Shown in pieces: positions 43,166-54,290 of a stretch of DNA of 64,000 bases (its first letter is position 1; each line of letters opens with the position of its first letter). The position numbers and the translations under genes were made by a program. The notes below the pieces were generated by a model. It saw nothing but the letters and a program-made list of their open reading frames with translations. It was not told the origin of the DNA and ran no database searches. The stretch covers positions 861,085 to 925,084 of the forward strand of contig CAUYUJ010016904.1 in NCBI GenBank assembly GCA_963575745.1, read 5' to 3'. This DNA comes from Prorocentrum cordatum (Eukaryota; Sar; Dinophyceae; Prorocentrales; Prorocentraceae).

Positions 43166-44580
43166 TTGGGGCCACTAGCGTCAACCCAGCGAGCCGCGAC
43201 CAAACGCACCACATATACAATACATAGGAGAAGCGGTTGACCAAGTATTGTCCCCCCAGATGGGCTCAGGTAATTAACGTGATTGGCCGCCAGCAACATT
43301 TTCCGCGTGCCATTCAACACGTATGCCCCACTCATGTGATACCCGCCCTTTTTGTCTTCGATCGCACCCTTTTTGTTGGGGGGTCTTTTTCTTTGCGGGT
43401 GCGGTGGGGCTTTGACAGTCGGAAATAGGGGGAATTTAGAAAAAGAGAGGGAAGGGTGAAAGAAGAATTAGAAAATAGAGAAGGAGGGGTGAGAGGGGAG
43501 GGAGGCGTGGGAAGGACGAGGAGGGAGAGAGGAGAGAAGAAGCGGAGAGGGGAGGGAGGAGGGAGGAGAGGGGAGAGAAAAAGGGAAGAGGGAGGAGGAA
43601 TGTTGCTCGAATTATCGGCCGCTGCTCGAAAAGGAGGGAAAAGGGAGGCTAATGGGGGCGAAAAGGGAGGGGGGAGGAGGAATGCTGCTCGCCGCCGCGG
43701 CTGAACGCTGCTCGAAACACTGGCCAGGATTGACCCCTGGGCGGCGGCGCCGACCACGACGCGACGACACGGACGACGACGACGACGACGATGGGGGGGC
43801 CGACAGCCGCTTTGGCTGTGGTGCACGGCGGAGGCCGGGCTCTCCCCTCATCTCCTTCCTCCCTCCCTCCCCTCCTCTCCCTCCTTCTTCCCTCTCCCTC
43901 TTGTCCCTCCCCTCCTCTCCCTCGCTCTTCCCTCTCCCTCCTCTCCCTCCCTTCCGCGCTCTTCCCTGGCTCCTCTCCCTCCCTTCCGCGTCCGCCGCGG
44001 CCGCCGCGTGGCCCATGGTGCTGGCCGCGGCGGACGCGACGGCGGAGGACCGAACCCGCCGGGGGGGGAAGATGAATGACGATGGTGGTTTGGAGGAAGA
44101 GGCGGGCAGATGGATGACGATGGCGACGAGGCGGGAGGGGGGATCTGAATGACGATGACGATGGCGACGATGACGACGATGGATGACGATGACGACGATG
44201 CGGGAGTTGGACGATGATGACGACGATGCTGGATGACGATGGCGACGGCGACGACGATGCGGAGCAGCAGCATAATGAATAGCAGGAGGAGGAGGAGGAG
44301 GAGGAGGAGGAGGAGGAGGAGGAGGAGGAAGAGGAGGAAGGGAGCTCGGCGGCAGGAAGAAGGAGCAGCAGGGAGCTCGGCGGCGGAAGGGAGTTTGGCT
44401 CCTTCCTCCTCCCCCCCCTCGCCCTCCTCTTCTCCCCCTTGGGGAGGGGGGGGGGGCGGCGCGAGAGCGCGAAGTTATTCGCGTTTCGCGCTCCGCGCAG
44501 CGCGAAGCGCGAACTTACGGGCCCTCGACCGCCCTCATCGCCCCATCATCGCCCCCCATCGCGCTCATCGCCCTCTTCTC
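43166..44580. repeat. Low-complexity DNA: purine, pyrimidine, GACGATGG and GGA tracts
   Basis: 43440-43690 is G/A-rich, 43850-43990 C/T-rich, 44070-44270 GACGATGGCGACGA-like, 44284-44335 (GGA)n, and 44460-44520 repeated GCGCGAAGCGCGAA-like inverted words. No gene supported. Confidence 0.8.
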
Positions 44581-44601
44581 CCTATAGCCATTTTGGCCCC
44601 T
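44581..44601 (+). other. Possible relict of dinoflagellate spliced leader
   Basis: CCTATAGCCATTTTGGCCCC contains TAGCCATTTTGGC, a 13-base match to the core of the conserved dinoflagellate spliced leader (CCGTAGCCATTTTGGCTCAAG-type). 5 of 21 flanking positions differ. It lies 212 bp before the ATG of the next gene on the same strand. Such relicts mark reverse-transcribed mRNA in dinoflagellates, but the downstream gene has introns, so a full retrocopy is not simple. Confidence 0.35.
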
Positions 44602-44812
44602 GAGCAGCGGTGTCCGGCCTCCGCTCTCCCCTCATCTCTTCCTCCCTCCCCCCCTTCCTCGCCCTCCCTCCTCTCCCCTCCTCTCCCTCCCTCCATTCCT
44701 TCTCTCCTCTCCCTCCTCTCCTCTCCCCTCCTTCCCTCCGTTCCCCCCGCGCTCCTCCCCCTCCTCTCCTCTCCTATCCTCGCAGTGCCCTCCCACCTCT
44801 CCCTCGGCGGCG

Positions 44813-46300
44813 ATGCCGGCCCGCCGCCGCCCCGCCGCCGCCGCCCCGCCGCCGGGCGCCCCGGCGGCGAGCGCCCCGCGCCGCGGCCGGCTGCCGGCCC
44901 CAGCGGCTGCCGGCGCGGCGGCGGCCGCCCCGGCCGCGGCGCCGCCGGCGGCGAGCGCCCCGCGCCGCGGCCCGCTGCCGGCCCCAGCGGCTGCCGGCGC
45001 GGCGGCGGCCGCCCCGGCCGCGGCGCCGCCCGCGCTTGGCGACGGCGGCGGCGGCGACGCTGGGAGGGCCCCGACGTATAACCGCGCCGTCTTGGTCCGC
45101 CACCAGGTTAGGAGTTTGGTGCATAGACGCCCCCCCTCCCGTGGATGCGGGGGGCGGGGCTTCCAATGCGCCGAACTTCTGGGCCGACCAAAACGGCGCG
45201 GTGTATGCATCGGGGCCCTGCCCTTCTTGGGCGATTTGGCGGATCCCGAGCTCCGTGACCGACTTGCACCCGGCCCACCGGGGCCGCCACCTCGTCGTGC
45301 GCGTCGCCATCAGCGAGTTCCTCGCTGAGCAGGGGCTCGAGGGCGCACAGCGCTGGTCGGAGAGCGCCAACTGTGCACCTACACCGATCCTTGATCCTGG
45401 CCAGGCCGATCCTAGGCCCTACCTAGGCCCAGGATTGGCGCATGTGCTTTCCTGGCCAAGCTGGGCGGGCGCATGCGCCGATCTTGCGCCCAGGATCGGC
45501 CAAGCTCGGTGTAGGTGTATAGTTGGCGCCCTCCCAGGACGAGGGGTCAAGCGCGCCGCGAAATCGCTCGCCGCGTGGGCCTGGAGCCGACGGCGCTCGA
45601 CCGCCACGTGGCCACCCCTCGGGGCGGGCGAGCCCACCCCTAGCAACCCGCGCCCTTCCGCGCGACGGCCCCTCGAGGTTCCAGTAGGTGGACGTCGAGG
45701 GGGGCGTCGTGGAAGGGCGCGATTTGCTGGGGGGGTCGGTTCGGCCGCGCCCGACCAGGATGAGGTCGACGAGATCTTCGCCCAGGAGCTCCAGCACGCC
45801 CCGCCCGACAGCCGGCCCGGGGCCCAGCAGCCGCCGCAGCGGTCCGAGGCGGAGGAGCTGCGCATCCTCACGCTCAGGCTCCGCCAGCTCCCGCGCGAGG
45901 ATCTGCTGCGGCTCTACCGGGGCGAGTTCCAGGTCGGGGAGAGAAAATCGGTCAGGTAAGTGTTCCTGCCCCTCCTCCTCCCCCCCCAGGGTGCGGCTGG
46001 TGGCGCACCTGGCGGGTGTGTTCGGAGGGCCCCGATGTGCACCTCTCGTTTTGTCGGCCAAGAACCAAGGAGGTTTGTGCATAGGAGCTCCAGCTCCCGC
46101 CTGTCCGGAAGCGGGGGGCGTCTATGCACCGATCCGCGGCCGACCCAGCGACGCGGCGTGTACATCGCCCCCCCCCCCCCCAGGTGGCCGAGCTGGCGGA
46201 GTGGGAGAACTTGGCGAGGCAGCTCGATCAGGCCGCCGCCGCCGCGGCCGCCCGGGAGGCCCGGGCGGCCCAGGGGCCGCCGCGGGCGGCGCCGCCGTAG
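44813..46300 (+). CDS. Unknown 258-residue protein, six exons
   Basis: Exons 44813-45063, 45251-45361, 45538-45610, 45759-45955, 45990-46017 and 46184-46300 total 777 nt and end at TAG. The N-terminal 80 residues are Ala/Pro/Arg low complexity. The remainder is helical and charged: VVRVAISEFLAEQGLEGAQ, REIARRVGLEPTALDRHV, DEVDEIFAQEL, LRILTLRLRQLPREDLLRLY and AEWENLARQLDQ, ending in Ala-rich sequence. It could form coiled coil. No known family recognised. A pyrimidine-rich stretch (44600-44810) precedes the ATG. Donors are GA, GA, GC, GT, GT; all acceptors AG. The exon model is my inference from frame closure and protein character, with no transcript evidence. Confidence 0.65.
45064..45250 (+). 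mobile_element. Intron 1 (GA-AG): TIR element, family 1
   Basis: Left arm GGGCCCCGACGTATAACCGC (45066 on) pairs with the right arm ending GCGGTGTATGCATCGGGGCCC (45218). Pairing continues through CGCCGTCTTGGTC / GACCAAAACGGCG. The inside has TTTGGTGCATAG, also found in intron 5. Confidence 0.72.
45362..45537 (+). mobile_element. Intron 2 (GA-AG): TIR element, different family
   Basis: Left GCGCCAACTGTGCACCTACA (45364 on) pairs with right TGTAGGTGTATAGTTGGCGC (to about 45529), extending to CCGATC / GGTCG-like. The interior repeats CCTAGGCCC and GGATCGGCC palindromic words. Confidence 0.72.
45611..45758 (+). mobile_element. Intron 3 (GC-AG): full-length foldback
   Basis: The two halves pair over most of the intron: AGCAACCCGCGCCCTTCC on the left with GGAAGGGCGCGATTTGCT on the right, and CCCCTCGAGGTTCCA with TGGACGTCGAGGGG around the centre near 45687. 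Several mismatches show some age. Confidence 0.7.
45956..45989 (+). other. Intron 4: 34-bp GT-AG mini-intron
   Basis: GTCAG^GTAAGTGTTCC ... CCCCCCCAG^GGTGCGG. It has a textbook GTAAGT donor and pyrimidine tract but is very short. Without it the frame stops at TAA 45957. Confidence 0.65.
46018..46183 (+). mobile_element. Intron 5 (GT-AG): TIR element, same family as intron 1
   Basis: GGGCCCCGATGTGCACC (46027 on) opposes GGCGTGTACATCGCCCCC at the right end, with TTTTGTCGGCC / GGCCGACCCA pairing inward. Terminal words and TTTGTGCATAG match intron 1, so one element family supplied two introns of one gene. Confidence 0.72.
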
Positions 46301-47735
46301 GCGCCCCCTCCTCCTCTGTAGTCCTCGTCCTTCGTTCTCTTCGTAGTCGTCGGCCTCCTCCTTCTCTCGTCCCTCGCCTCTCTCGATCCCTCGCCCTCGC
46401 CCTCCTCGTTGTCGTCGTCACCCCCCCCTTCCCCCATCGGCGCCCGACGCCCAGCCCGTCGGCCAGCCCGACGCCGAGCCCGTCGCCCAGCCCGACGCCC
46501 AGCTCGACGCCGAGCGCGTCGCCCAGCCCGCCGGCAGCGCGCGAGTGCCACTGGCGATCACCACTTTCAAAACGTTCATTGGCTATTCGATTGATGAAGC
46601 CGGGCACGCATGTCCTCGACGGCCAGCCCGACGCCGAGCGCGACGGCCGAGCCCGACGCCCAGCTCGACGCCGAGCCCGTCCCCCGGCCCGACGCCGACG
46701 CATCCAGCTGGTGCCGCGCGCGCGAAGCTCGTCGCGGCGAGTGTCCAAAGGGCCCATCCTCCTTCCTCCTCCTCATCCTCCCTTGGGGCCCTCTTTGGCC
46801 GCTCTTGGGGCGCTCTTGGGCGTTCTTGGGCCCGCATTGGGCTTCTCTTGGGCTCGCCTTGGGGCTCTTTTGGGCCATCGTGGGGCCATCTTGAGGCCTC
46901 GAGAGCCCATCGGAATCGAAAAACGAGAAGGCAAAAGCATTGATAATCTTGAAGTGTTTGAAGGATTTTGGCCCTCTCGGGGACGTCCTTGGGAGGCTCC
47001 GCGGCACTTGGATCCGTCGCGGGGCGGCATTGGAGCCTCTTGTAGACGTGATGGGAGCTATCTTGAGTCATCGAGGGCTATCTTGAGCGATCTTGAGGTC
47101 ATCTCGAGTTCTCCCGGGCCCTTTTGGCGCCATCTTGGGCCAAAGCATACGCGCCAACTACCCGCGGGGCCCCCCCCCGCCCAGGCCCGGAGGGGTTGGG
47201 GGGGCGAATGGGAAGAAGGGGGTTGAACAGAACGGTCCTTCTCCTCCGGCTTCGTGGTCCAAAGCGGTTGTCAGGCGACCCCCCGTCGTCGTCGTCGTCG
47301 TCGTCCATGTCGTCGCGTCGTGGTCGGTGCCGTCGCCCAGTAGTCTGCCGACGTCGCCCCGCGATGTTGGAGCCTCGATCCTCGCTCGACCTCGAAGTTC
47401 GACTCGACGGTTGATCCTCGGACCTCGACGTCGACCTCGATCCTCGGACCTCGAGCCCCGAACTTCGGCCCTCAATATTCTCGACATTCTCCATCGAAGC
47501 TTGGTCCTCAACCTCAATTATCAATCCTCCATCACATGTGGTCCCAGGCAGAGGCCGGCCCCCCCCCCCATCTCCTTGCTCCCCTCACCCCCCTCCCTCT
47601 CTCTCTTCTCCCTCCCCTCATTTCCCTCCTCTCCCTCCCCTCCTGTCCCTCCCTTCTCCCGTCTCCCTCCTCTCCCTCCCTCCTCTCCCTCCTCTCTTCT
47701 CTCCGCCTCTCTCCGCCTCTCGGGCCTTCCCGGCG
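46301..47735. repeat. GCCCGACGCC tandem words, CTTGGGG island, GTCGTC and CTCGAC repeats
   Basis: 46435-46545 and 46615-46710 are 12-bp-type repeats (CAGCCCGACGCC/CAGCTCGACGCC). 46790-47130 is a CTTGGGGCTCTC island with a decayed core (GAAAAACGAGAAGGCAAAAG near 46919). 47280-47320 is (GTC)n. 47390-47530 is CTCGACC/CTCGGACCTCGA repeats. 47535-47700 is pyrimidine-rich. No gene supported apart from the tail of the preceding one. Confidence 0.75.
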
Positions 47736-47850
47736 ATGGCGGCGCCGCCTTCGCCGCCGCCGTCGTCGCCGTCGCCGCCGCCCCCGGCCGCGGCGGCCGC
47801 GGGCGAGGCCAGCCAGGCGGCCGCTGGCATCTCCCCAGACTTGTTGTCCC
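47736..47850 (+). CDS. Possible first exon, Ala/Pro/Ser-rich
   Basis: ATG at 47736 after a long CT tract, coding MAAPPSPPPSS and then Ala-rich sequence to GISPDLL. Layout (CT tract, ATG, Ala/Pro-rich start) resembles 44813. The 3' limit is not determined and it may instead be chance low-complexity coding. Confidence 0.3.
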
Positions 47851-47934
47851 CATGTCTCCGTCTCCGCCCCCGCTGCCCCCTGCCCCCCCTCCGTCTCCGC
47901 CCGCTTCAGCTTAGCTTCTCCACCGAGGGCCCCA

Positions 47935-48260
47935 GTGGCGCAGTTCGCAGGCGCCCCCCCCCGCCCAGGACAACGCTTCGTGGCTCCATAGGGAGCTCCA
48001 CCGAAGGAGGAGGACGCACCCCTCCCCAAACGCATCAGGTGGACATTCAAACCAATATTCGAATCGAGAGCGGCATCGGTAATGAGGTCGATTGGGTGAG
48101 ATCGATAGTGAGATCTATCCGACGCCGATATCTATATCAATTGGATGGCATCGACATCGATTGAATGAAGTGAAGTCGATTGGATGAGATCGATAAAACA
48201 TGATCGATAGTGTGATCGGTTGGATGTGCTCGATAATGAGATCGATAAGGCCCCGATGGC
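47935..48260. repeat. Inverted 93-bp-family fragment and ATCGAT satellite
   Basis: CGTGGCTCCATAGGGAGCTC and CACCGAAGG near 47980-48007 are the inverse of the 93-bp unit. 48060-48250 carries GATCGATTGGATGAGATCGA-like words related to 12270-12870. A further stretch is at 49075-49215. Confidence 0.7.
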
Positions 48261-48335
48261 CAACCATCAGCTCAGCGGCTTCCGCAGCCGTTTGGGGGTC
48301 GAGGTGGTGGCGCGCTCGCGGCTTCGGCACCCAGT

Positions 48336-49052
48336 ATGCTGCCGAGACCGCCTCGGCACCCTCCTCCCGACGCGCTCCTGGCGAATGCGAGGCCGACGGC
48401 GCCGCGGCACCCTCCTCCCGCGGCGCTCCAGGTGCCGCCGCGCCGCGGCACGTGCCCGGAGCCGCGCGTGATACCGCCGCTCCGCATCGCGGCGGCCACG
48501 GCTGGCAATTGGGCGGCTGGCGGAGCCGTGGTCGCCGAGCGCGACTCCAGGTCCAGGCCGTCCGCGCGCGAGGAGGCGCCAAGGCCTGGCGCCGCCTCGC
48601 CGCCGCCGAGGTCGCGGAGCCCCGTGGGGGCGGCTGGCAGAGCCGATGCTGGCGAGGAGGTGGCTGGCGGAGCCGAGGCTGGCGAGGAGGTGGCTGGCGG
48701 AGCCGAGGAGTTGGCTGGCCGAGCCGATGAGGTGATCGAGGAAGCTGCCACCAGGCTGCTGCACGCCATGAGGCTGCTGCACGCCGAGATGCAGGTCGAC
48801 GATGCCATGGCAGAGGCGCAGCTGCGCTGGGAGGAGATAGCGGAGCTGTGCAAGCCCTACCAGGAGGCGGCGGAGCGCATGGAGATGGCAGAGGCGGAGC
48901 GGGACTGCCACGCCGCCGAGTTGCAGGCGGCGCGGGCGGCGGCTGCGGGGGCGGGCCGTGCGGCTCCAGCTGAGCGCGGCCGAGATCATCAGCTTAGTGT
49001 CGCCCGAATGGTCCGTGCTGTAGGGCGCTGTCGGGCGTTTGGCCCCGCGTGA
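48336..49052 (+). CDS. Unknown protein with predicted coiled-coil C-terminus
   Basis: ATG 48336; open to 49052 (238 residues). The first 100 residues are Pro/Arg/Ala-rich. The middle has a repeated DAGEEVAGGAE. The C-terminal part is strongly helical (EVIEEAATRLLHAMRLLHAE, QLRWEEIAELCKPYQEA, AERMEMAEAERDCHAAELQ). A 43-bp GC-AG intron at 48927-48969 (TTGCAG^GCGGCGCGGG ... GGCTCCAG^CTGAGC) is possible; it would give LSAAEIISLVSPEWSVL and a stop at 49021-49023, a more natural ending than the Arg-rich read-through. Family unknown; exon 5' of 48336 possible. Confidence 0.45.
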   Translation: MLPRPPRHPPPDALLANARPTAPRHPPPAALQVPPRRGTCPEPRVIPPLRIAAATAGNWAAGGAVVAERDSRSRPSAREEAPRPGAASPPPRSRSPVGAAGRADAGEEVAGGAEAGEEVAGGAEELAGRADEVIEEAATRLLHAMRLLHAEMQVDDAMAEAQLRWEEIAELCKPYQEAAERMEMAEAERDCHAAELQAARAAAAGAGRAAPAERGRDHQLSVARMVRAVGRCRAFGPA

Positions 49053-49074
49053 GTTGGGACTGGGCCCTCGAGCC

Positions 49075-49450
49075 TCACATCGACCTCACTATCGATAACA
49101 TCATCGATCTCACTGAATGGTGGATCTCAGTATCGATCCAACTATCGCTCACACTCTAGACCAAGCTATCGACCTCACCTAAGAGGTCACTACCGATCTC
49201 ACTATCAATCCCGCGGTCGACCTCACACACCCCAAACCTCCGACGCATCCATAAATATTTTGGGGAGGGGCCCTGGGAACGACGCAACGATTATATATAT
49301 ATATATATATATATAGGCAATCACGAAAGAGAGGATGAGAGAGGCGGATGGGGGATATGTGTATAAGGGGGGAGACAGCGCGCGACCCAAGACGGCCCAA
49401 GAGGCTTCAAGGATGGCTCCAAGACGGCCCAAGAGCCCCAAGACGGCGCC
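49075..49450. repeat. ATCGAT satellite, AT microsatellite, reversed CTTGGGG island
   Basis: 49075-49215 TATCGATCTCACT-type words; 49289-49316 (AT)n; 49380-49450 CCCAAGACGGCCCAAGAGGC, the inverse strand of the CTTGGGGCCTC islands and the only clear reversed copy. Confidence 0.8.
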
Positions 49451-49960
49451 TCCCGAGCCCGCCCCGCCACCTCCCGAGCGCGCCCCGCGCGGGCGGCCCG
49501 GCGCCCAGCCCGACGCCCCGCCGACGCCCAGCCCGACGCTGGGCCCGCGCCATCAGTTTTTTTTCAGAATTTCCCTCCCCCCTATCTCCGAACTCCGAAT
49601 ATCCTTCTCAGAACTTCTCCTCCGCCTATCTTCTCCTCCCCCCTTATGCCTTATTCCTCCTGCTCCTCCTCCTCGAACCTCGAACCTCTTCCCCCCTCGG
49701 CGGAGTTTGCAGCGGCAGTGGGAAGAGTAGCAGCGGAGGAGGAAGGGGGATCGGCGACAGGAAGGAGGAGCAGCATAGGAAAGAGCAGCAGAGGAGGGGG
49801 GGGATAAGGAGGAAGAGGATGAGGAGGAGGAGGAGGGGGGGGGTAGGAGAAGGAAGAGGAGGCGGATGAGCAGGAGGGGGAGTTTGGGAGGAAATGAGGG
49901 ATCATCAGAGGGAAACGAGGAGGGGGGGGGGAGGAGCAGCAGCAGGGGGATTAGCAGCAG

Positions 49961-52900
49961 ATGGAAGAGCGCCGCCAGGACCCCATGGCGGCCTTGAGCG
50001 ATGCCGTCGAGGGTGCCGACGCCGCGGCGGTGGACGACGCGGCCATGGCGGAGCTCACCGACGTCGAGGACAAGCCGCGCCCGCGCGGCCAACGCCAACG
50101 CTTCTTCCCCATCCGCCTCCGGACCTGGCCCCTCCTCCGTCGTTCCCCATTCCCCTTGCCCGATTCCCTGCTGCGCCGTTCCAATTCCTCCGCGTTCCCA
50201 TTCCTCTCGCGTTCCCATTCCCCCATTCCCTCTTGCCCCTTGCCTTTCCTCCGCCGTTCCCCATTCCCCTTCCCCTGGCCCCCCATGCGCCCTACTTCCC
50301 GCTCTTCCCCATTGCCCGCCGCCCGATCGCCGTCGCCCGCCGCGATCGTCAGGGCGGGCCCAGCTCCGACGACCAGTCTGACGACGCCTCCAGCGACTCG
50401 TCGTCCGCCGACCGGCCGGTGCTCAAGAGCTGCGGCCTCGTCCAGCCAGAGCGCGCGCCGTTGGGCCAGGGGGTGCCTCCGCGAGCTCCGCCGCTGCCGC
50501 CGCCCACGGGCGCGGGGGTAGCGAGGGCGAGGAGGAGGTCGAGAGGGCTCGGGCGGGGCCATTGTGCCATTGGGCCATTGTTGGTGAGACGGCGACGCGA
50601 GGACGAGGAACGCGAAGGAGGAGCAGGATAACAAGGAGACAATCAGGGGGGCGGAGGACGAGGAGGAAGAGGAGCAGGAGCAGGATAACTGCATGGGGTG
50701 GCGGAGCGAGATGGGAGAAGAGGGGGGCTCCTCGGTCTCTTCCCGATCGCCCCGCCTCATCTTCCCCCCCCCCATTGCCCCGCGTCATCCCCTGATTTTG
50801 CGCCGCTCCCCCCTTGCGCCTGGCGGCGCTTCGAGGAGGGCCCTTGCTTGCCCCTGGGCCCTGGGCCCCTGGGCGATGAGAGGCGGCGAGGGACTGTGAC
50901 AGGGCGTCGCGTTTTGCCTCGACGTGACGCGCTGCTTGCCTCGCGGCCCGGGGCCCGATGGATCGCCGCGCAAAGAAGCTGATCAGCAACCTGAAGTCGC
51001 GGCGCAAGATTGCGGAGGCGAAACAGGCCCAGCGCCTCGCCATCGTGTCGGGGCGCCTTCAAGCAGCGGCTTCACATTGGAACGCAGGGGAGCTCACGCA
51101 TGGGAAAATGATGGATCCGAGCGCGGCGTCTTATCCGTACGAACGGTTAGTTCTCCGAGCGAGGCGACTTGACAGCGGCGACCATGACGATCTCGAGGGG
51201 CGTGCGCCCAGGGTCAAGCGGCTATCTGAGGGTAGCAGGGCGTGGACGCCTAGAGGGTGCATTAACATTGCTTTCTCATTTATGTGCTTCGGGCGCTCCG
51301 ATCATAGTGTGTAGTAGTTTTACGTCGTCAGGTCATGGGATATGTTCGCTTCAAGCGTGTATTATATGTTCTACGTCGTCAGATCATAAAATCATGAGGT
51401 TTGTAGGGTCAACCGGCAGTCCTTGTCCACGGGCTGGCGCTTTGCCGTCGGCAACGGTCTGGCGATCGCGGGTCGGCCGGTCGGCCTAGCTAGGACTAGG
51501 ACGCCCACGCGCTTGCGGTCTTTATCTTGTCGGCCAGCGGATCGGCCCTCGGATCCAACGACGTCAGGCACACGGACGGCTGCGGCCATTTCATTGACGC
51601 AATGGCAGGTGTGTCTTTGGCAGCCCTGGACCATCAGAGCAGCGCTAATCGGATGTTGCTGATTCAGTTCGCAGTCTCTTGCGAGAGCGAGCCTGGGAGG
51701 AAGGTACCATGGGTCATCTTCGGCAAGGGGTTCGATTCCACTCCTGTGAAACTCGAGTTCGGCACGTTGACGCAGCTAGCTGACATCGCCCGTTTTTGGC
51801 ATCGTGATCGCGATGGCAACGCGAGGCTTCTCACACAGGAGGAGTACAGGCGAGCTACAAAGAAGGCGTTGCCGAAGTCTGGCATCATCGAGGTCATGGC
51901 GCAGACAGGCGCCGCCTGTTGCCCGCCAGCAGATGGCTTTCGCGGGGCCCCTCGTCCCTCGTCGCCACGGCTGGACGCGTCTCGGAATCCTGGTGCGTTT
52001 CCACTCGGTCACCCCCATGGGCTGGGCGCGAAAATAATCGATATCGCGTTTCGCGCGTCGCGGCCTGGACCGTCCACCGGAGAGCTGCTTTCCGTCAGCG
52101 CCCCGAGGTGTGATCGTCTGGCCGCACCGCCAGGGCTCGTTCTTGGGCTCCAAGAAGGCGGAGATGCTTTGTCCGCCCCGTTTCATTGAGAGCACTTCCG
52201 CCTCCGTCGTCTTCGCGAGTCTGGATCAGGCAGACCCTGTATTCTCTTTCGAGTCGTTGCTGTCTTTGACTACCAGCGTCCGCTGGCTCGTCGTTTTCTT
52301 GGGTTCGGATCTGGCCGGATCGAACGGTCGAGCCAAACATGAGCTCGCTCGGAGGTGCCGTGAGTTCAATCAGACTGCGTCGTTGGAGGGGCGCGGTGTC
52401 GTCTTACTCATACAATGGCTTCGCCATTCCGCCGACGCCCGTTGCAAGGCGCCCGGGGGGGCGCCCCGGGCCCCGGGGCCCGCGGGCTGGGTTTAATGAC
52501 GTCCGAGGGGCCAAGGGGCCTTGGGCCAAGGGCCAAGGGCCAAGGGCCAAGCAAGGGCCAAGGGCCAAAAGGGCCTGGGCCAAGGGCCTTGGGGGCCTTG
52601 GGCCAAGGGCCCAAGGGGCTTCTGGGGCCCCCAGTCAACTCCGTTTGCCTTCTCGGCCTGGCGCCCGCTCGGCGGGCCGACGTATTGACGGGCACTGCGC
52701 GGCGCGCGTCTTACACAGAGAGGTGGAGAGGACATTCGAAAGCAAGAAACTCACCCAAAGATTATATGCCACAGCTTTCATCAGCAGTTTGTTCAACATG
52801 CAGACCAATATTAAAATGGCAGTGCGCGCAGTGATCAATGAGGACCGATGGCATCCCCTTCATCGCCTCCCTCCTTCCATCTCCTTGCACAGCCCACTGG

Positions 52901-54232
52901 CATTGCTTCTCCTCTCCACCTCCTCAGCCTCAGCCTCACTTCCTCAGCCCCATCCCCCCCCCCCATCACTCGTCTCATTCTTAACCTCGCGCGCTCGCCC
53001 CCGCTCAAGCGGGGAGCCCTGGGTGCGGAATGCCCCCGGCTTCCTTGACAGCGCGGGAGCGCGCGTCCCCGCGTGCACCGTTCCGACATTGCGTTTTCCC
53101 ATAGGACTTGGAGCTCGGTTTTTATCCGGGGAGGCGCCCCCCTGCCGAGGAGGAGAGCATTGATTCCCACAGGGCCATGGCAACTATCACAATTCTCCGT
53201 TCGAAGCTCTCACGGGCTAAGCAAGAAGACGGGGATTACGTGCACCCCGACCTCAAGAGCAAGAGCGAGGAGTTTCTGCGATTGTTAAATGGCAACCACC
53301 TTCGCCCAGTGGTCGAACATTACTGTTATGAGGACACCAGAAGGGGGTCTCCAATTCGGGCGTCGCGTCTAGTCTGCGAGTTGTCGCGCGGCAAGCTGCC
53401 TCGCCACGACGGGCGCTTGGGCAGAAAGGGGGCCCCGTTGCCAATTGATTGCCGCCCCCGTCTCATCTGCTTGCTTGGGCGGCGAGCTAGCTTTCAAATG
53501 GCATTCGCATCGCCCCCCTCACCTTGACCTTGGCAGGGCGGTTGCTGCGACGGTCGGAGCAGAGCAGTGCGCGTGCAGCGCATCACGGAGTTGGTGTCCG
53601 AGTGTTGGTTCGACCACATGGGCAAAAATCTCCCGGCGCATACCAGATGGCCCACTTTCTCGCCTCATCTGGCGCTGCAGGCCGGCGCGCTCTTCTGCCG
53701 CGCTCTGCTGCCGAGGGTGCCGAGGCGCGCGTTTTCCCGAGAAGAGTCGCAGGCGGGGAGGCAGGATGACGAGAATGATTATCACCAGCATTGCCACAAG
53801 CAGATGCAAACAGCTTCTGAGTTTTTCGAGCAGAAGGAGGAGTGTGTTTCCACGATTGGTTTTGCATTGTTGGGCACGTGGCCTGTGGACGGTCTATCTC
53901 ACCGCATTCAGCATCTCGATTTCGAATCTAACAGCTTGACGGAGCTCACAGATTGCCACGAGGAGAATAAGCTCAATCATTGTTTGCAGCAGTATTGGGC
54001 TTTGCACAATGATTGGTATGACTCGGCTGAGGGCATGTACACGAGGGTCGTTTTATCCCACATGGAGGCAAACGGGGTTTCCTTCGCTGCCCGGCACGAC
54101 GGCCTGCGGAAGACAACGGTGAGCATGGCGGCGGGGGTGTGGTCGCGAATGGCGTTGAGGCGCGCTTTTTGCATCACTTCCAATGTTTGCGTATTGCTCG
54201 ACGCCTTCCCCCTTCCTTCACCCTTCACCCCC

Positions 54233-54290
<58 letters not shown>

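Noticed and set aside
51726-51737. GGTTCGATTCC, a tRNA T-loop-like word
   Set aside because: No matching acceptor stem, D arm or anticodon arm around it, and it lies in a protein-like frame.
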